DNA from: Planctomycetota bacterium
Lineage (GTDB): Bacteria > Planctomycetota > Phycisphaerae > Phycisphaerales > SM1A02
Direction of reading: 5' to 3'
Length of the DNA: 42,946 nt
Assembly (NCBI GenBank): GCA_022568135.1
Contig: JADFFQ010000035.1
Location: 1 to 42,946 of the forward strand
Of the stretch, positions 33,828 to 41,571 are shown piece by piece. Position 1 is the first letter of the stretch. The number at the start of each line of letters is the position of its first letter. The position numbers and the translations under genes were made by a program. Under the pieces are notes generated by a model. That model worked only from the letters and a program-made list of their open reading frames with translations. It was not told the DNA's origin and did not search any database.

Positions 33828-34328
33828 ATGTCAGAAGATCGTGTCAACCCCTATGAAGGCCTGTTTCTGTTTCCCCAGTCGGCAACCGCTGACCTCCAGG
33901 CAGTGATCGATCACATAATGGAGATTCTCGCTCGCGCCGACGCTGAGCTGATCAGTCTGCGGAGGTTCGACGAGCGGCGGCTGGCGTACGAAATCAAGGG
34001 CCACAAGCGAGGCGTGTACTTCCTGGTATACTTCCGGGCACGCAGCAACGCCTTGGTCGGTATCGAACGCGATTGTAATCTTTCCGAGCAACTGCTCCGC
34101 TGGCTCATCATTCGGGCCGATCAGTACACCCCCGAGAAGATGGAGGCGGCTGACGGCAGAACCCAGCTGGAAGACGAGATTCGACTTCGGCGCGATGAGG
34201 CTGTCGCGGCCGCATCCAAAGCCGAGGCTGCAAAGGAGAAAGCAGCGGAGAAGAAAATGGACGACGCAACTATCGAGGTCAACGTCAAACCCGCTACGGA
34301 GGATGCAACGACCGATCTGAAGGTTTAA
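33828..34328 (+). CDS. rpsF: 30S ribosomal protein S6
   Basis: The 166-aa protein contains the S6 fold: NPYEGLFLFP at the start, LRRFDERRLAYEIKGHKRGVYFLVYFRA in the middle and IERDCNLSEQLLRWLIIRAD at the end of the fold. About 55 further residues form a charged, Ala/Lys/Glu-rich extension that is longer than in most S6 proteins. ssb lies downstream, but a 164-bp repeat element separates them. The usual partner rpsR is absent here. Confidence 0.94.
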   Translation: MSEDRVNPYEGLFLFPQSATADLQAVIDHIMEILARADAELISLRRFDERRLAYEIKGHKRGVYFLVYFRARSNALVGIERDCNLSEQLLRWLIIRADQYTPEKMEAADGRTQLEDEIRLRRDEAVAAASKAEAAKEKAAEKKMDDATIEVNVKPATEDATTDLKV

Positions 34329-34341
34329 CCCGGACTATTTA

Positions 34342-34505
34342 TCACCACAGAGGCACAGAGAACACAGAGGTTTGAAACAGGGGAAGTTAGGATTCACAAT
34401 GGCCACGGGCGCAAGATCGCACTGTGCGCTGGCGCCCAAGCAATGTATGCAGTTGCCGATCGATCCATCTTCTTCCGCTCCCTACCCTCTGTGGCTCTGT
34501 GGTGA
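34342..34505. repeat. MITE-like element with CACAGAG terminal inverted repeats
   Basis: The left end 34342-34360 and the right end 34487-34505 are inverted copies matching at 18 of 19 positions (TCACCACAGAGGCACAGAG). The 126-nt centre shows no gene. It lies between rpsF and ssb. The same CACAGAG-type sequence occurs at 10161, 12290 and 13539. Confidence 0.7.
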
Positions 34506-34607
34506 ATCTTTCGGGTTAGGCAGCCGAGTGGATTGGAGTGCAGCCCCTCACCACCAGCCCCCACGATGCAATTCCGTTGAGGACGACATGAACACATTGG
34601 AGTAACC

Positions 34608-35069
34608 ATGGCTGGAAGCGTCAACAAAGTCTTTTTGATGGGGAACCTCACGCGCGATGTTGAGTTGAAGTTCACGCCGAGCAATCAGCCCGTGGCGACG
34701 CTCGGGATCGCGGTCAACCGGCGGTATCGCACCCGAGAAGGCGAAGATCGTGATGAGACCACGTTCGTTGATTGTGAGGCGTGGGGGCGAACTGCCGAGG
34801 TGATGAACCAATATCTGTCAAAGGGACGACCGGTGTTCATCGAAGGCCGTCTCAAGCTCGACCAATGGCAGGACCGTGAGTCGGGCAAGAATCGCTCCAA
34901 GCTCCGCGTCGTGATTGAGAACTTTCAGTTCGTGGATTCACGACCCGCTGAAGCAGGCGGAAGCGCGGCGCCGCAATCCACCAAGAAACCCGACGACTCC
35001 CATGAAGATTCGCCGCCACCTGGGCAATCTGAGCACCAGCCGGTGGCCGAAAGCGAGATTCCATTCTGA
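34608..35069 (+). CDS. ssb: Single-stranded DNA-binding protein
   Basis: A 153-aa SSB with an OB fold (NKVFLMGNLTRDVELKFTP, ATLGIAVNRRY, TFVDCEAWGRTAEVMNQYLSKG, VFIEGRLKLDQW). A flexible Pro/Ser/Glu-rich linker ends in ESEIPF, the acidic-hydrophobic tip that binds partner proteins. GGAG stands 5 nt before the ATG. It lies in the classic rpsF-ssb-rpsR-rplI order, but rpsR is missing. Confidence 0.95.
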   Translation: MAGSVNKVFLMGNLTRDVELKFTPSNQPVATLGIAVNRRYRTREGEDRDETTFVDCEAWGRTAEVMNQYLSKGRPVFIEGRLKLDQWQDRESGKNRSKLRVVIENFQFVDSRPAEAGGSAAPQSTKKPDDSHEDSPPPGQSEHQPVAESEIPF

Positions 35070-35172
35070 TCACGACCCCGCCCACAGCCCGGCTGGCCCT
35101 GACGACCAGCTTCGGGCCTCCTCGGCTCAGCGGCGCACGCGGGCGCTGCAACACTCGGCGACAATAACGACC

Positions 35173-35781
35173 ATGGCCAGGAACATTGAGCTGCTGCTGC
35201 TGAATACTGTCGAGAACCTCGGCATCGTGGGCGACGTGGTGCGGGTCAAGCCGGGGTATGCCCGCAACTATTTGCTGCCTCACGGTTTGGCCGAACCCCC
35301 CACGCCCGCCAAGATCGACGCGCTCAAGGAGCAGCGCGCCAAGGCCCAAACTGAGCTGTCCGCGCAGCGAGCCGTACGCGAGCAGCTCGTTGAACAGTTG
35401 GCCGACGTCACGGTCACCATCGAGCGAAGTTGCAACGACCAGGGCGCGCTGTACGGATCGGTGACTCAGCGCGACGTGTCAGACGCTTTGCAAGTGGCCG
35501 GATACGGCGTCGATGTCAGGTTCGTGCGGCTCAGCCATGCCATTCGCCGAATCGGCGAGTATCCCATCCCGATCCAGTTCGACAAAGACCTGCGCGCCGA
35601 GGCGACCCTCATCGTCAAGCCCGATCGCGAGCTGGAAGATCTCGCTGAACCCGAGCCTCCCCCGGACCAGGCCGATGAACCGTCTGCGGAAACTGATCCC
35701 AGCGACGAGAAGCCGTCACCCGGCCGAGAGACCAAAGCCGCCAAGTCCAAGGCGGGGAATTCACCAGCAGTCCGCCCTTAG
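35173..35781 (+). CDS. rplI: 50S ribosomal protein L9
   Basis: The 202-aa protein has the L9 N-terminal rRNA-binding domain, IELLLLNTVENLGIVGDVVRVKPGYARNYLLPHGLA, a long central helix (about 55-85) and a C-terminal domain with GALYGSVTQRDVSDAL. About 45 residues of Pro/Glu/Lys-rich extension close the protein. The frame stays open to 34915 inside ssb, but the ATG at 35173 is the standard L9 start. The TAG stop lies in the foot (TTAGCCCCC) of a hairpin repeat. Confidence 0.94.
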   Translation: MARNIELLLLNTVENLGIVGDVVRVKPGYARNYLLPHGLAEPPTPAKIDALKEQRAKAQTELSAQRAVREQLVEQLADVTVTIERSCNDQGALYGSVTQRDVSDALQVAGYGVDVRFVRLSHAIRRIGEYPIPIQFDKDLRAEATLIVKPDRELEDLAEPEPPPDQADEPSAETDPSDEKPSPGRETKAAKSKAGNSPAVRP

Positions 35782-36148
35782 CCCCCGGCTCTGCCGGGGG
35801 GGGTCTTGCAATCTCACCGTGTCAAGCCGGCAATGCCATCGCCGGCTTTGCACAGACCGTTTCACAGCGTTCCGAGCCGCGGCGTGTCGCCGCGGACCGC
35901 CCCGGCACGGGACGGCTCTGTTGTGAGGAAACGTTCGATTTTTTCGTTGCAGTCCGACCGGTCGGCGTGGTATGATCGTCAGTTGACGGCCAGTCGCACA
36001 GAGGCCTGGTCACTTCAGTGACCAGGCCCAGCGAACCGCCGAAGAATCGTGTCCACCGTAGGCGGACCCTGTGGCCTCCAACCACAAAGGTGTAGGGCAG
36101 GCTTTGAGCCTGCCAGATCACAAGCGAGTCAGGCCAAGGCCTGACCTA
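35782..36148. repeat. Cluster of six hairpins in the rplI - DUF2971 gap
   Basis: Hairpins lie at 35782-35800 (CCCCCGGC arms), 35824-35848 (AAGCCGGC), 35877-35895 (CCGCGGCG), 36003-36028 (GGCCTGGTCACT), 36096-36114 (GGCAGGCT) and 36128-36145 (GTCAGGCC). The last two are enclosed by GTAGG (36093) and CCTAC (36148), the layout of a BIME made from two inverted REP units. No gene is seen in this gap. Confidence 0.75.
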
Positions 36149-36209
36149 CTCACTTTTCCGCTTTGGGAAAAGGTGCCTCCCCCACAGCGCCTCAGAGAGG
36201 CCGTAATCG

Positions 36210-37046
36210 TTGACCGAACTGCTTGAACCGCCCCTCTACCGATACATGCGTTTGAGCTCGGACGAGGATGTCGAGCATGCGGAAGATCTGTTGCTGCGTA
36301 ATCGCATCTACTATCCCCCGATGAGCTCCTTCAACGATCCATTTGAGGGCCGAATCAACTTCTCGTTTGAGGCTACCGAACAAGAGAAGGTCGCGCATGT
36401 TGCGAGAATCATCCAACGCCGTCTTGCCATTCCCTATAACGATGCCAAGGCCCAAGCGCCCGAGCGGATTGAATTGAACGAGAAAGAAGGAGCTGATCGC
36501 GTCCGAGGCTTGATCCTGAATGATTGGGGAGTCTGCTGCCTCTCCAGATCGAAGAACGACATCCGGATGTGGTCGCACTATACGGATGGGCACAAAGGCA
36601 TTTGCATCGAGTTCGCGGCGACCAGGCTGGACCACGTTGAATTCTTTGGCACGATTCTGCCGGTTCACTACACCGATCAAATGCCTTGCGTCAACGAGTA
36701 TAAGACTCCTCGGCATGAAAAGCCGAAAAGGGCGATTCTCACCAAATCCAGTCAGTGGAAACATGAACAGGAATGCAGGGCAATCGTGACGGATATCTCC
36801 GAAGAGAACCCTCGTGATCGCGAACTGCCCTCGGGCATCATTTCGGGCGTTTATTTGGGAGCCCGAATCACGGATGAGAATCGCAGACGCGTACTCGCCT
36901 GGGCATTCGAATGCGAGTCGCCCGTGACCGTCTATCAAGCACGGTTGCAGAGCCGGGAATACGGATTGGCTTTTGATTTGGTGCGCAGGTGCTGCGCGAA
37001 AAAGGCTACCCCAAGTACGGGAGCGTCGATCGGCGATGCACCGTGA
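36210..37046 (+). CDS. DUF2971 domain-containing protein
   Basis: A 278-aa protein of the DUF2971 family. Seen: LYRYMRLSSDED, YYPPMSSFNDPFEGRINF, WGVCCLSRSKNDIRMWSHYTDGHKGICIEF, PVHYTD and WKHEQECRAIV, the conserved run of this family. Its biochemical role is unknown; relatives often occur in accessory or defence-rich regions. The start is TTG with GAGAGG about 8 nt ahead. It follows the hairpin cluster and precedes duplicated short ORFs, so the 36-38 kb stretch looks like an accessory insert between ribosomal and repair genes. Confidence 0.75.
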   Translation: MTELLEPPLYRYMRLSSDEDVEHAEDLLLRNRIYYPPMSSFNDPFEGRINFSFEATEQEKVAHVARIIQRRLAIPYNDAKAQAPERIELNEKEGADRVRGLILNDWGVCCLSRSKNDIRMWSHYTDGHKGICIEFAATRLDHVEFFGTILPVHYTDQMPCVNEYKTPRHEKPKRAILTKSSQWKHEQECRAIVTDISEENPRDRELPSGIISGVYLGARITDENRRRVLAWAFECESPVTVYQARLQSREYGLAFDLVRRCCAKKATPSTGASIGDAP

Positions 37047-37130
37047 CGTCGCCATTATCGGGGTGCCCAGCGATGACGACAGGGGCACGGACCGCGGTGC
37101 GGTGTCCATACTCTTCCTCCACGGAGACGG

Positions 37131-37279
37131 GACGACCGTTGCTGAATTGGAGCATGGCGGATGACGGAGGCTCAACTACTCGCCGAATCAAGAGATACCT
37201 ACAAGATCTGTATCGAGCAGTGGCGGCAAGTCAGCAGGTCTTGTCACAGGATCCCGACAAGTCACATCGTTGAGGCGTT
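37131..37279 (+). repeat. Direct repeat unit 1 with short ORF
   Basis: Matches 37498-37645 at an offset of 366-367 nt. It contains overlapping starts ATGGCGGATGACG. One frame (37154-37273) encodes a 39-aa peptide, MADDGGSTTRRIKRYLQDLY and on; the other runs on as a longer ORF (37161-37511). Confidence 0.75.
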
Positions 37280-37511
37280 ACACCGTGTCGGTGGCACGCT
37301 GGTAACGAATGCGGCAGAACTGGTCGATAGCATAAAGGCGGGGGACCTGGTCGATAGCGTAAAGGCGGCGGGCCTGGGCGGTAGAACACACGACATAATC
37401 ATGTGCGAGGTGGCGATGCGGTTCGGTATCGAAATTGTATTGCTAGAGCTTGCACGCCAGCTCAAACCCGCTGACAAGGATTGCCGTGGCGCTGAAGACG
37501 ACCGTGGCTGA
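37161..37511 (+). CDS. Hypothetical 116-aa ORF
   Basis: Not recognised. The predicted protein is largely helical (LLAESRDTYKICIEQWRQV, IEIVLLELARQLKPADKD) and contains an internal near-repeat, VDSIKAGDLVDSVKAAGL. No membrane segment or known motif is present. A shorter frame starting 7 nt upstream (37154-37273) is also open and is equally conserved in the duplicate, so which frame is used is uncertain. Confidence 0.35.
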   Translation: MTEAQLLAESRDTYKICIEQWRQVSRSCHRIPTSHIVEALHRVGGTLVTNAAELVDSIKAGDLVDSVKAAGLGGRTHDIIMCEVAMRFGIEIVLLELARQLKPADKDCRGAEDDRG

Positions 37512-37645
37512 ACTGAAGCATGGCGGATGACGAGCGCGGAACGACTCGCCGAATCAAGACATATCTACGAGATCTATATCGAGATTTGGCGGAAAGCCAC
37601 CAAGTCTTATGAGGCGCTCCCCACAAGTCATATCGCTCAGGCGTT
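37498..37645 (+). repeat. Direct repeat unit 2, running into the orphan dockerin tail
   Basis: A diverged copy of unit 1. The frame of the 39-aa peptide is shortened to 30 aa (37520-37612, MADDERGTTRRIKTYLRDLY and on). The other frame (from 37527) runs on out of frame into the dockerin-tail sequence to 37862, so the unit is probably cut short by it. Confidence 0.7.
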
Positions 37646-37696
37646 CCAGAGTGGCCATGACAAGCTGCCACCGAAGGCGGCTTCACCGGCACCCTC

Positions 37697-37894
37697 GATC
37701 ATGACGATCGCTTCGGCCCCCCCGACTGCCCGGCCGACCTGGATGGCGACGGCAGCGTCGGGATTCTGGATTTGCTCGCCCTGCTCAGCGCTTGGGGGAC
37801 TGACCCCGGCGGGCCGCCGGACTTCGACGGCGACGGCACGGTCGGCATCCTCGACCTGCTGACGCTGCTCGCCAACTGGGGGCCGTGCCCGTGA
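37697..37894 (+). pseudogene. Orphan dockerin-like tail fragment
   Basis: In one frame this reads DHDDRFGPPDCPADLDGDGS, VGILDLLALLSAWGTDPGGP, PDFDGDGTVGILDLL and ends LLANWGPCP with TGA at 37892-37894. It is an intact tandem tail, very like that of the 41572 protein including the DD--FGPPDCPADLD join. There is no upstream body: a stop lies in frame at 37658-37660 and no start is suitable. It is therefore a stranded gene end on the plus strand, followed by its own hairpin. Confidence 0.85.
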
Positions 37895-37931
37895 AGTAAA
37901 CGCCGAAACGCTGAAATGTCGAAAGCCCACA

Positions 37932-37961
37932 AAAGCCCAGGGAAAGCTTTCCCTGGGCTTT
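37932..37961. terminator. Terminator hairpin after the orphan tail
   Basis: Arms AAAGCCCAGGGAAAG and CTTTCCCTGGGCTTT. The core is the same as at 28933-28962. It could stop the plus-strand remnant and, in the other direction, mfd. Confidence 0.8.
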
Positions 37962-38057
37962 ATGGTTGTGTTGGCGCCGGATTCGGTTACGCATAGCATG
38001 CGCGAGTCCACCGGGCCGGTCCGCCGCGGCGGACCCGGCTCGCTGGGGATCTCGAGA

Positions 38058-41000
38058 TCACACGGGCGCCGTTGCGGTTTCAACCGGCTCCACGGCCGAG
38101 CGGAAGCGGTGTAGCAGCACGTTGAGGATCGTATCCGCCTGGAGGTACGCCAGGGGCGGGCGGTAGTAGACCTGTGTTGCTCCGGCGGCGTCGGGCTGCC
38201 CGACAACTCGCAGCGTCCCCTTGACCCCGGCGAAGAGTTGCTCCAATTCCTGCGGCCGGTCAGTTCTCAAGACGATGTCGCGCTCATGCCGGGTGATCGA
38301 GCGAATCCCCAGCATCGTGGCCAGCACGCGCAGTTGGGCTAATCGCAAGAGCGTCTCTGCGCCCCCGGGCAGCGCCCCATACGCGCTGGTCAGATCACTT
38401 TCGACTTGGCGAAGCTCCGGCAAATCGTTCGCCCGACTGATTCGACGATAGACTTCCATCCGCCGGGAATCTGAGCGGATATAGCCTCCGGGCAAAACGC
38501 CCGAAACGGCGATGTCAATGGCCGTGTCGATCGAGCTGATCTTGGGTTGTTTCTTGAGAGCCGCGACCGACTGTTCGAGAAGCCGGCAATACATGTCGTA
38601 GCCCACGGCCGCGATGTGCCCGGACTGCTGGGGGCCGAGCAGGTTGCCCGCGCCGCGGATTTCCAAATCGCGCAGCGCGATCTTGAAGCCGGCCCCGAGC
38701 ATCGAAAACTGCTCGATCGCCCGAAGCCGCTTCATCGCAACTTCGCTGACTACCTGATCGGCCGGGAGCATCAGGTAGCAGTACGCGCGGTGCTTGTAGC
38801 GCCCCACTCGCCCGCGAAGCTGGTGAAGCTCAGAGAGGCCGAACCTGTGGGCATCGTTAATGAACATGGTGTTGGTGGTCGGGATGTCGATGCCTGATTC
38901 GATGATGGTAGTGCAAACGAGAACATCCGCCTCTTGCCGAAGGAACTTCAGCATCACCGCCTCAAGCTGCCGTGAGGGCATCTGGCCGTGACCCACCAAC
39001 ACCCTCGCCTCGGGCACAAGCCGGCGCAGCTGATCCGCCACCGATTGAATGTTGTGAACCCGGTTGTGGACGAAGAACACCTGCCCTTCGCGGGCAAGTT
39101 CGCGCTCGATGGCTCGGGTGATTCGATTCGGGTCGATCGCGATCACCTCGGTGACAATCGCCCGGCGATCCAGTGGCGGCGTGGCCAGCGAGCTGATGTC
39201 TCGCAAACCCAGCATGGCCATGTGCAGCGTGCGGGGGATCGGTGTGGCGCTGAGCGTGAGCACATCAGCGGTTAAACGGAACGCCAGCAGCCGCTGCTTG
39301 TGTTGGACGCCGAAGCGCTGCTCTTCATCAATGATGACCAGACCAAGGTCGGCAAAGCGCACGTCCTTGCTCAACAGTCGATGCGTTCCAATGATGATGT
39401 CCACATGCCCTTTGGCCACCGCTTTGAGGATTTCATGTTGTTGCTTCTTGGTCTTGAATCGGCTGATGGATTCGATGCGAAACGGATAGTCGGCGAAGCG
39501 CTCGCCGAATGTCCGGTGGTGCTGCTCAACCAGCACGGTGGTGGGGACGAGGACGGCGACCTGCTTGCCATATTCCGCGGCCTTGAACGCAGCTCGGATG
39601 GCGATTTCCGTCTTCCCGAACCCCACGTCGCCGCAGATGAGCCGATCCATTGATCGAGCGTCGGTCATGTCACGTTTGGTCTGGGCGATTGCGGCAAGTT
39701 GATCGTCGGTCTCCTGGTAGGGAAACTCCGCATCGAACTCTCGCTGCCACGCTGTGTCGGCCGGGTAGCGGATGCCGGGTTTCGCTTCGCGGGCAGCCTG
39801 GATGCCCAGCATGTGGTCGGCGAGATCCTGCACGGCTTCGGTGACCCGCTGTTTCTGCTTGGCCCACTTCTTACCCCCGAGGTGTGAAAGCTCCGGGCGT
39901 CCCCGGAATGCCCCGATGTATTTCTGCACCAGCTCGATCTTCGATGCCGGCACATGCAGCTTCGCCCGGCCGGCAAACTCAAGGGTCAGGAACTCCTGGG
40001 GCGTTGTCTCCTTGCGGCCCTTGAGCCGCCCGAGGCCCGCGAACTTTGCGATGCCGTGGTCCCGATGGACCACGTAGTCGCCCGGCTGAAGGTCTACGAA
40101 CGCGTCGCTTGAGCGAGAAGTGATCCGCCGCAGTCGCCTGCGGAGCTGATAGCGGTGCAGCAGCTCGTGATAGGGCACCAGGGCCAGCGGGCGTGCGGAA
40201 GGCGAGCCCCAGACAAAGCCACGATGCAGATACTGCACCAGAACTTGCACCGTCGTAGCCGGCGCGAATTCCGCCAGCAGTTCGTTCATCCGTTGCGCCT
40301 CGGCCTGGTTTTGACACAGCACAACCGTCTCGTGCAACCCGGCCAGCTCCGCCAGCTCACCCACCGCTGAAGAAGCATCCTCGGCAAAGGAAGCCAGCAT
40401 CTGCACCGGCAGCTCCACGCAGCGCCCAGAAGAGGTCGAACCCGGCGAGTATTGATTGATCTCCATGACCGCGTGACACCGCTGCACGATCTGCCCAAGC
40501 ACCTCAGACGAGCTGGAAAGACCACGATCATCAACCGCACGATCGAGGTAGCTTCGCCCCTGTTCAGCGATCTCGATCATCTCCGCGATCACGGCGACAC
40601 AGTCGGGCTTGACGTAGTGCAAGAGCGACACCGCCGCTTGATCAGCTTGAAGCGCCCGGGCCGACACACCGGCGATCTGCACCCGATCGAGCTTTCGGTC
40701 GGAGGCGAGCGTGTCAAGATCAATCTCAAACAGGCCCTCCACCTCGTCGCCCAACAGATCGATCCGTACAGGGGAAACTGCGGGCGGGAACAGGTCGATG
40801 ATGCCGCCACGGATAGCGAAGTCACCCGGCGAATCGATCGACTCAACGCGGTCATAGCCGGCGTCGGTCAGCCACTCGGCCAATTCGTGTGTTTCGAGCC
40901 GATCGCCTCTTTGGATTACCCTGATCATTTGTTGAAGTGCGTCGGGCTCCGGCACCCCTTGCATCAGGGCGTGGATAGGCGCGACGATCACGCCGGGCGT

Positions 41001-41327
41001 ATTCCCCTCGACGAGCCGGCGAAGGAACATCAGCCTCTCGGACATGAGTTCCAGGCTGATCGACGTCTCGCCCGGCAGCAGCTCCATAGCCGGGAATTTC
41101 GCCGCGCTGACGCCCAGTGCTTCGAGCTCATCGACCGCCTCATCCGCCTCATCGAGGTGCCCCACGACCAGGAGGATCGGCCGGCGCACGTGCCGCCGCA
41201 GCGCCGCCATCAGCACAACCGTGCTCGATCCACAAATCCCCCGCGCGGAGATGGCTCCACCGGCTTCGATCAGAGCCGCCAACCGGTTCACGCTCGGATC
41301 ATCTGCAATGCGGTCGATCCAGACCAT
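38058..41327 (-). CDS. mfd: Transcription-repair coupling factor
   Basis: A 1,089-aa Mfd protein that removes stalled RNA polymerase at DNA damage and recruits UvrA. The N-terminal third has the UvrB-like region (LPGETSISLELMSERL, PGDFAIRGGIIDLFPP). The CarD-like polymerase-binding domain follows (LQPGDYVVHRDHGIAKFAGLGRL). The translocase carries Walker A ICGDVGFGKTE near 563-573, DEEQRFGVQHK near 663 and SATPIPRTLHMAMLG. The TRCF domain closes the protein (SGVLPGGYIRSDSRRMEVYRRI). The ATG at 41327 is preferred over a GTG at 41363. It lies on the opposite strand from the pth-rplI run; in Bacillus mfd follows pth, so the two probably derive from one group split by inversion. Confidence 0.95.
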   Translation of the reverse strand: MVWIDRIADDPSVNRLAALIEAGGAISARGICGSSTVVLMAALRRHVRRPILLVVGHLDEADEAVDELEALGVSAAKFPAMELLPGETSISLELMSERLMFLRRLVEGNTPGVIVAPIHALMQGVPEPDALQQMIRVIQRGDRLETHELAEWLTDAGYDRVESIDSPGDFAIRGGIIDLFPPAVSPVRIDLLGDEVEGLFEIDLDTLASDRKLDRVQIAGVSARALQADQAAVSLLHYVKPDCVAVIAEMIEIAEQGRSYLDRAVDDRGLSSSSEVLGQIVQRCHAVMEINQYSPGSTSSGRCVELPVQMLASFAEDASSAVGELAELAGLHETVVLCQNQAEAQRMNELLAEFAPATTVQVLVQYLHRGFVWGSPSARPLALVPYHELLHRYQLRRRLRRITSRSSDAFVDLQPGDYVVHRDHGIAKFAGLGRLKGRKETTPQEFLTLEFAGRAKLHVPASKIELVQKYIGAFRGRPELSHLGGKKWAKQKQRVTEAVQDLADHMLGIQAAREAKPGIRYPADTAWQREFDAEFPYQETDDQLAAIAQTKRDMTDARSMDRLICGDVGFGKTEIAIRAAFKAAEYGKQVAVLVPTTVLVEQHHRTFGERFADYPFRIESISRFKTKKQQHEILKAVAKGHVDIIIGTHRLLSKDVRFADLGLVIIDEEQRFGVQHKQRLLAFRLTADVLTLSATPIPRTLHMAMLGLRDISSLATPPLDRRAIVTEVIAIDPNRITRAIERELAREGQVFFVHNRVHNIQSVADQLRRLVPEARVLVGHGQMPSRQLEAVMLKFLRQEADVLVCTTIIESGIDIPTTNTMFINDAHRFGLSELHQLRGRVGRYKHRAYCYLMLPADQVVSEVAMKRLRAIEQFSMLGAGFKIALRDLEIRGAGNLLGPQQSGHIAAVGYDMYCRLLEQSVAALKKQPKISSIDTAIDIAVSGVLPGGYIRSDSRRMEVYRRISRANDLPELRQVESDLTSAYGALPGGAETLLRLAQLRVLATMLGIRSITRHERDIVLRTDRPQELEQLFAGVKGTLRVVGQPDAAGATQVYYRPPLAYLQADTILNVLLHRFRSAVEPVETATAPV

Positions 41328-41456
41328 AGGCGGGGTTCCCAGCAATATGCGCGCACACGCCACCCGGCCGACCGATTCATCGGCGGGTGGTCGCGGTCGC
41401 CCTATTCACCCCTGATCTTATCGCGGATCCGCCGACGGCGCAGCTCAGTCAAGCAA

Positions 41457-41507
41457 ATAGCCCCGCACGGCAGTGCGGGGTTCCCGCGGGTATGCACCCG
41501 CGGCTAT
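41457..41507. repeat. Double-hairpin (BIME-like) element upstream of mfd
   Basis: Outer ATAGCC and GGCTAT enclose CCCCGCAC-GGCA-GTGCGGGG (41461-41480) and CCGCGGGT-ATGC-ACCCGCGG (41484-41503). Same architecture as 15937-15986 and 36093-36148. Confidence 0.8.
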
Positions 41508-41571
41508 GACTCAAACAATGCGCGCCAATTGTTTCTAATCCGTATCACCGCACCACACAGGCTACCGCCCG

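Noticed and set aside
37131..37645. Direct repeats as integration (att) sites
   Set aside because: They are diverged 150-bp gene-like units, and no integrase or tRNA end is involved.
36210..38042. DUF2971 and short ORFs as a defined phage-defence system
   Set aside because: No nuclease, ATPase or toxin motif is visible; the accessory look alone does not support the claim.
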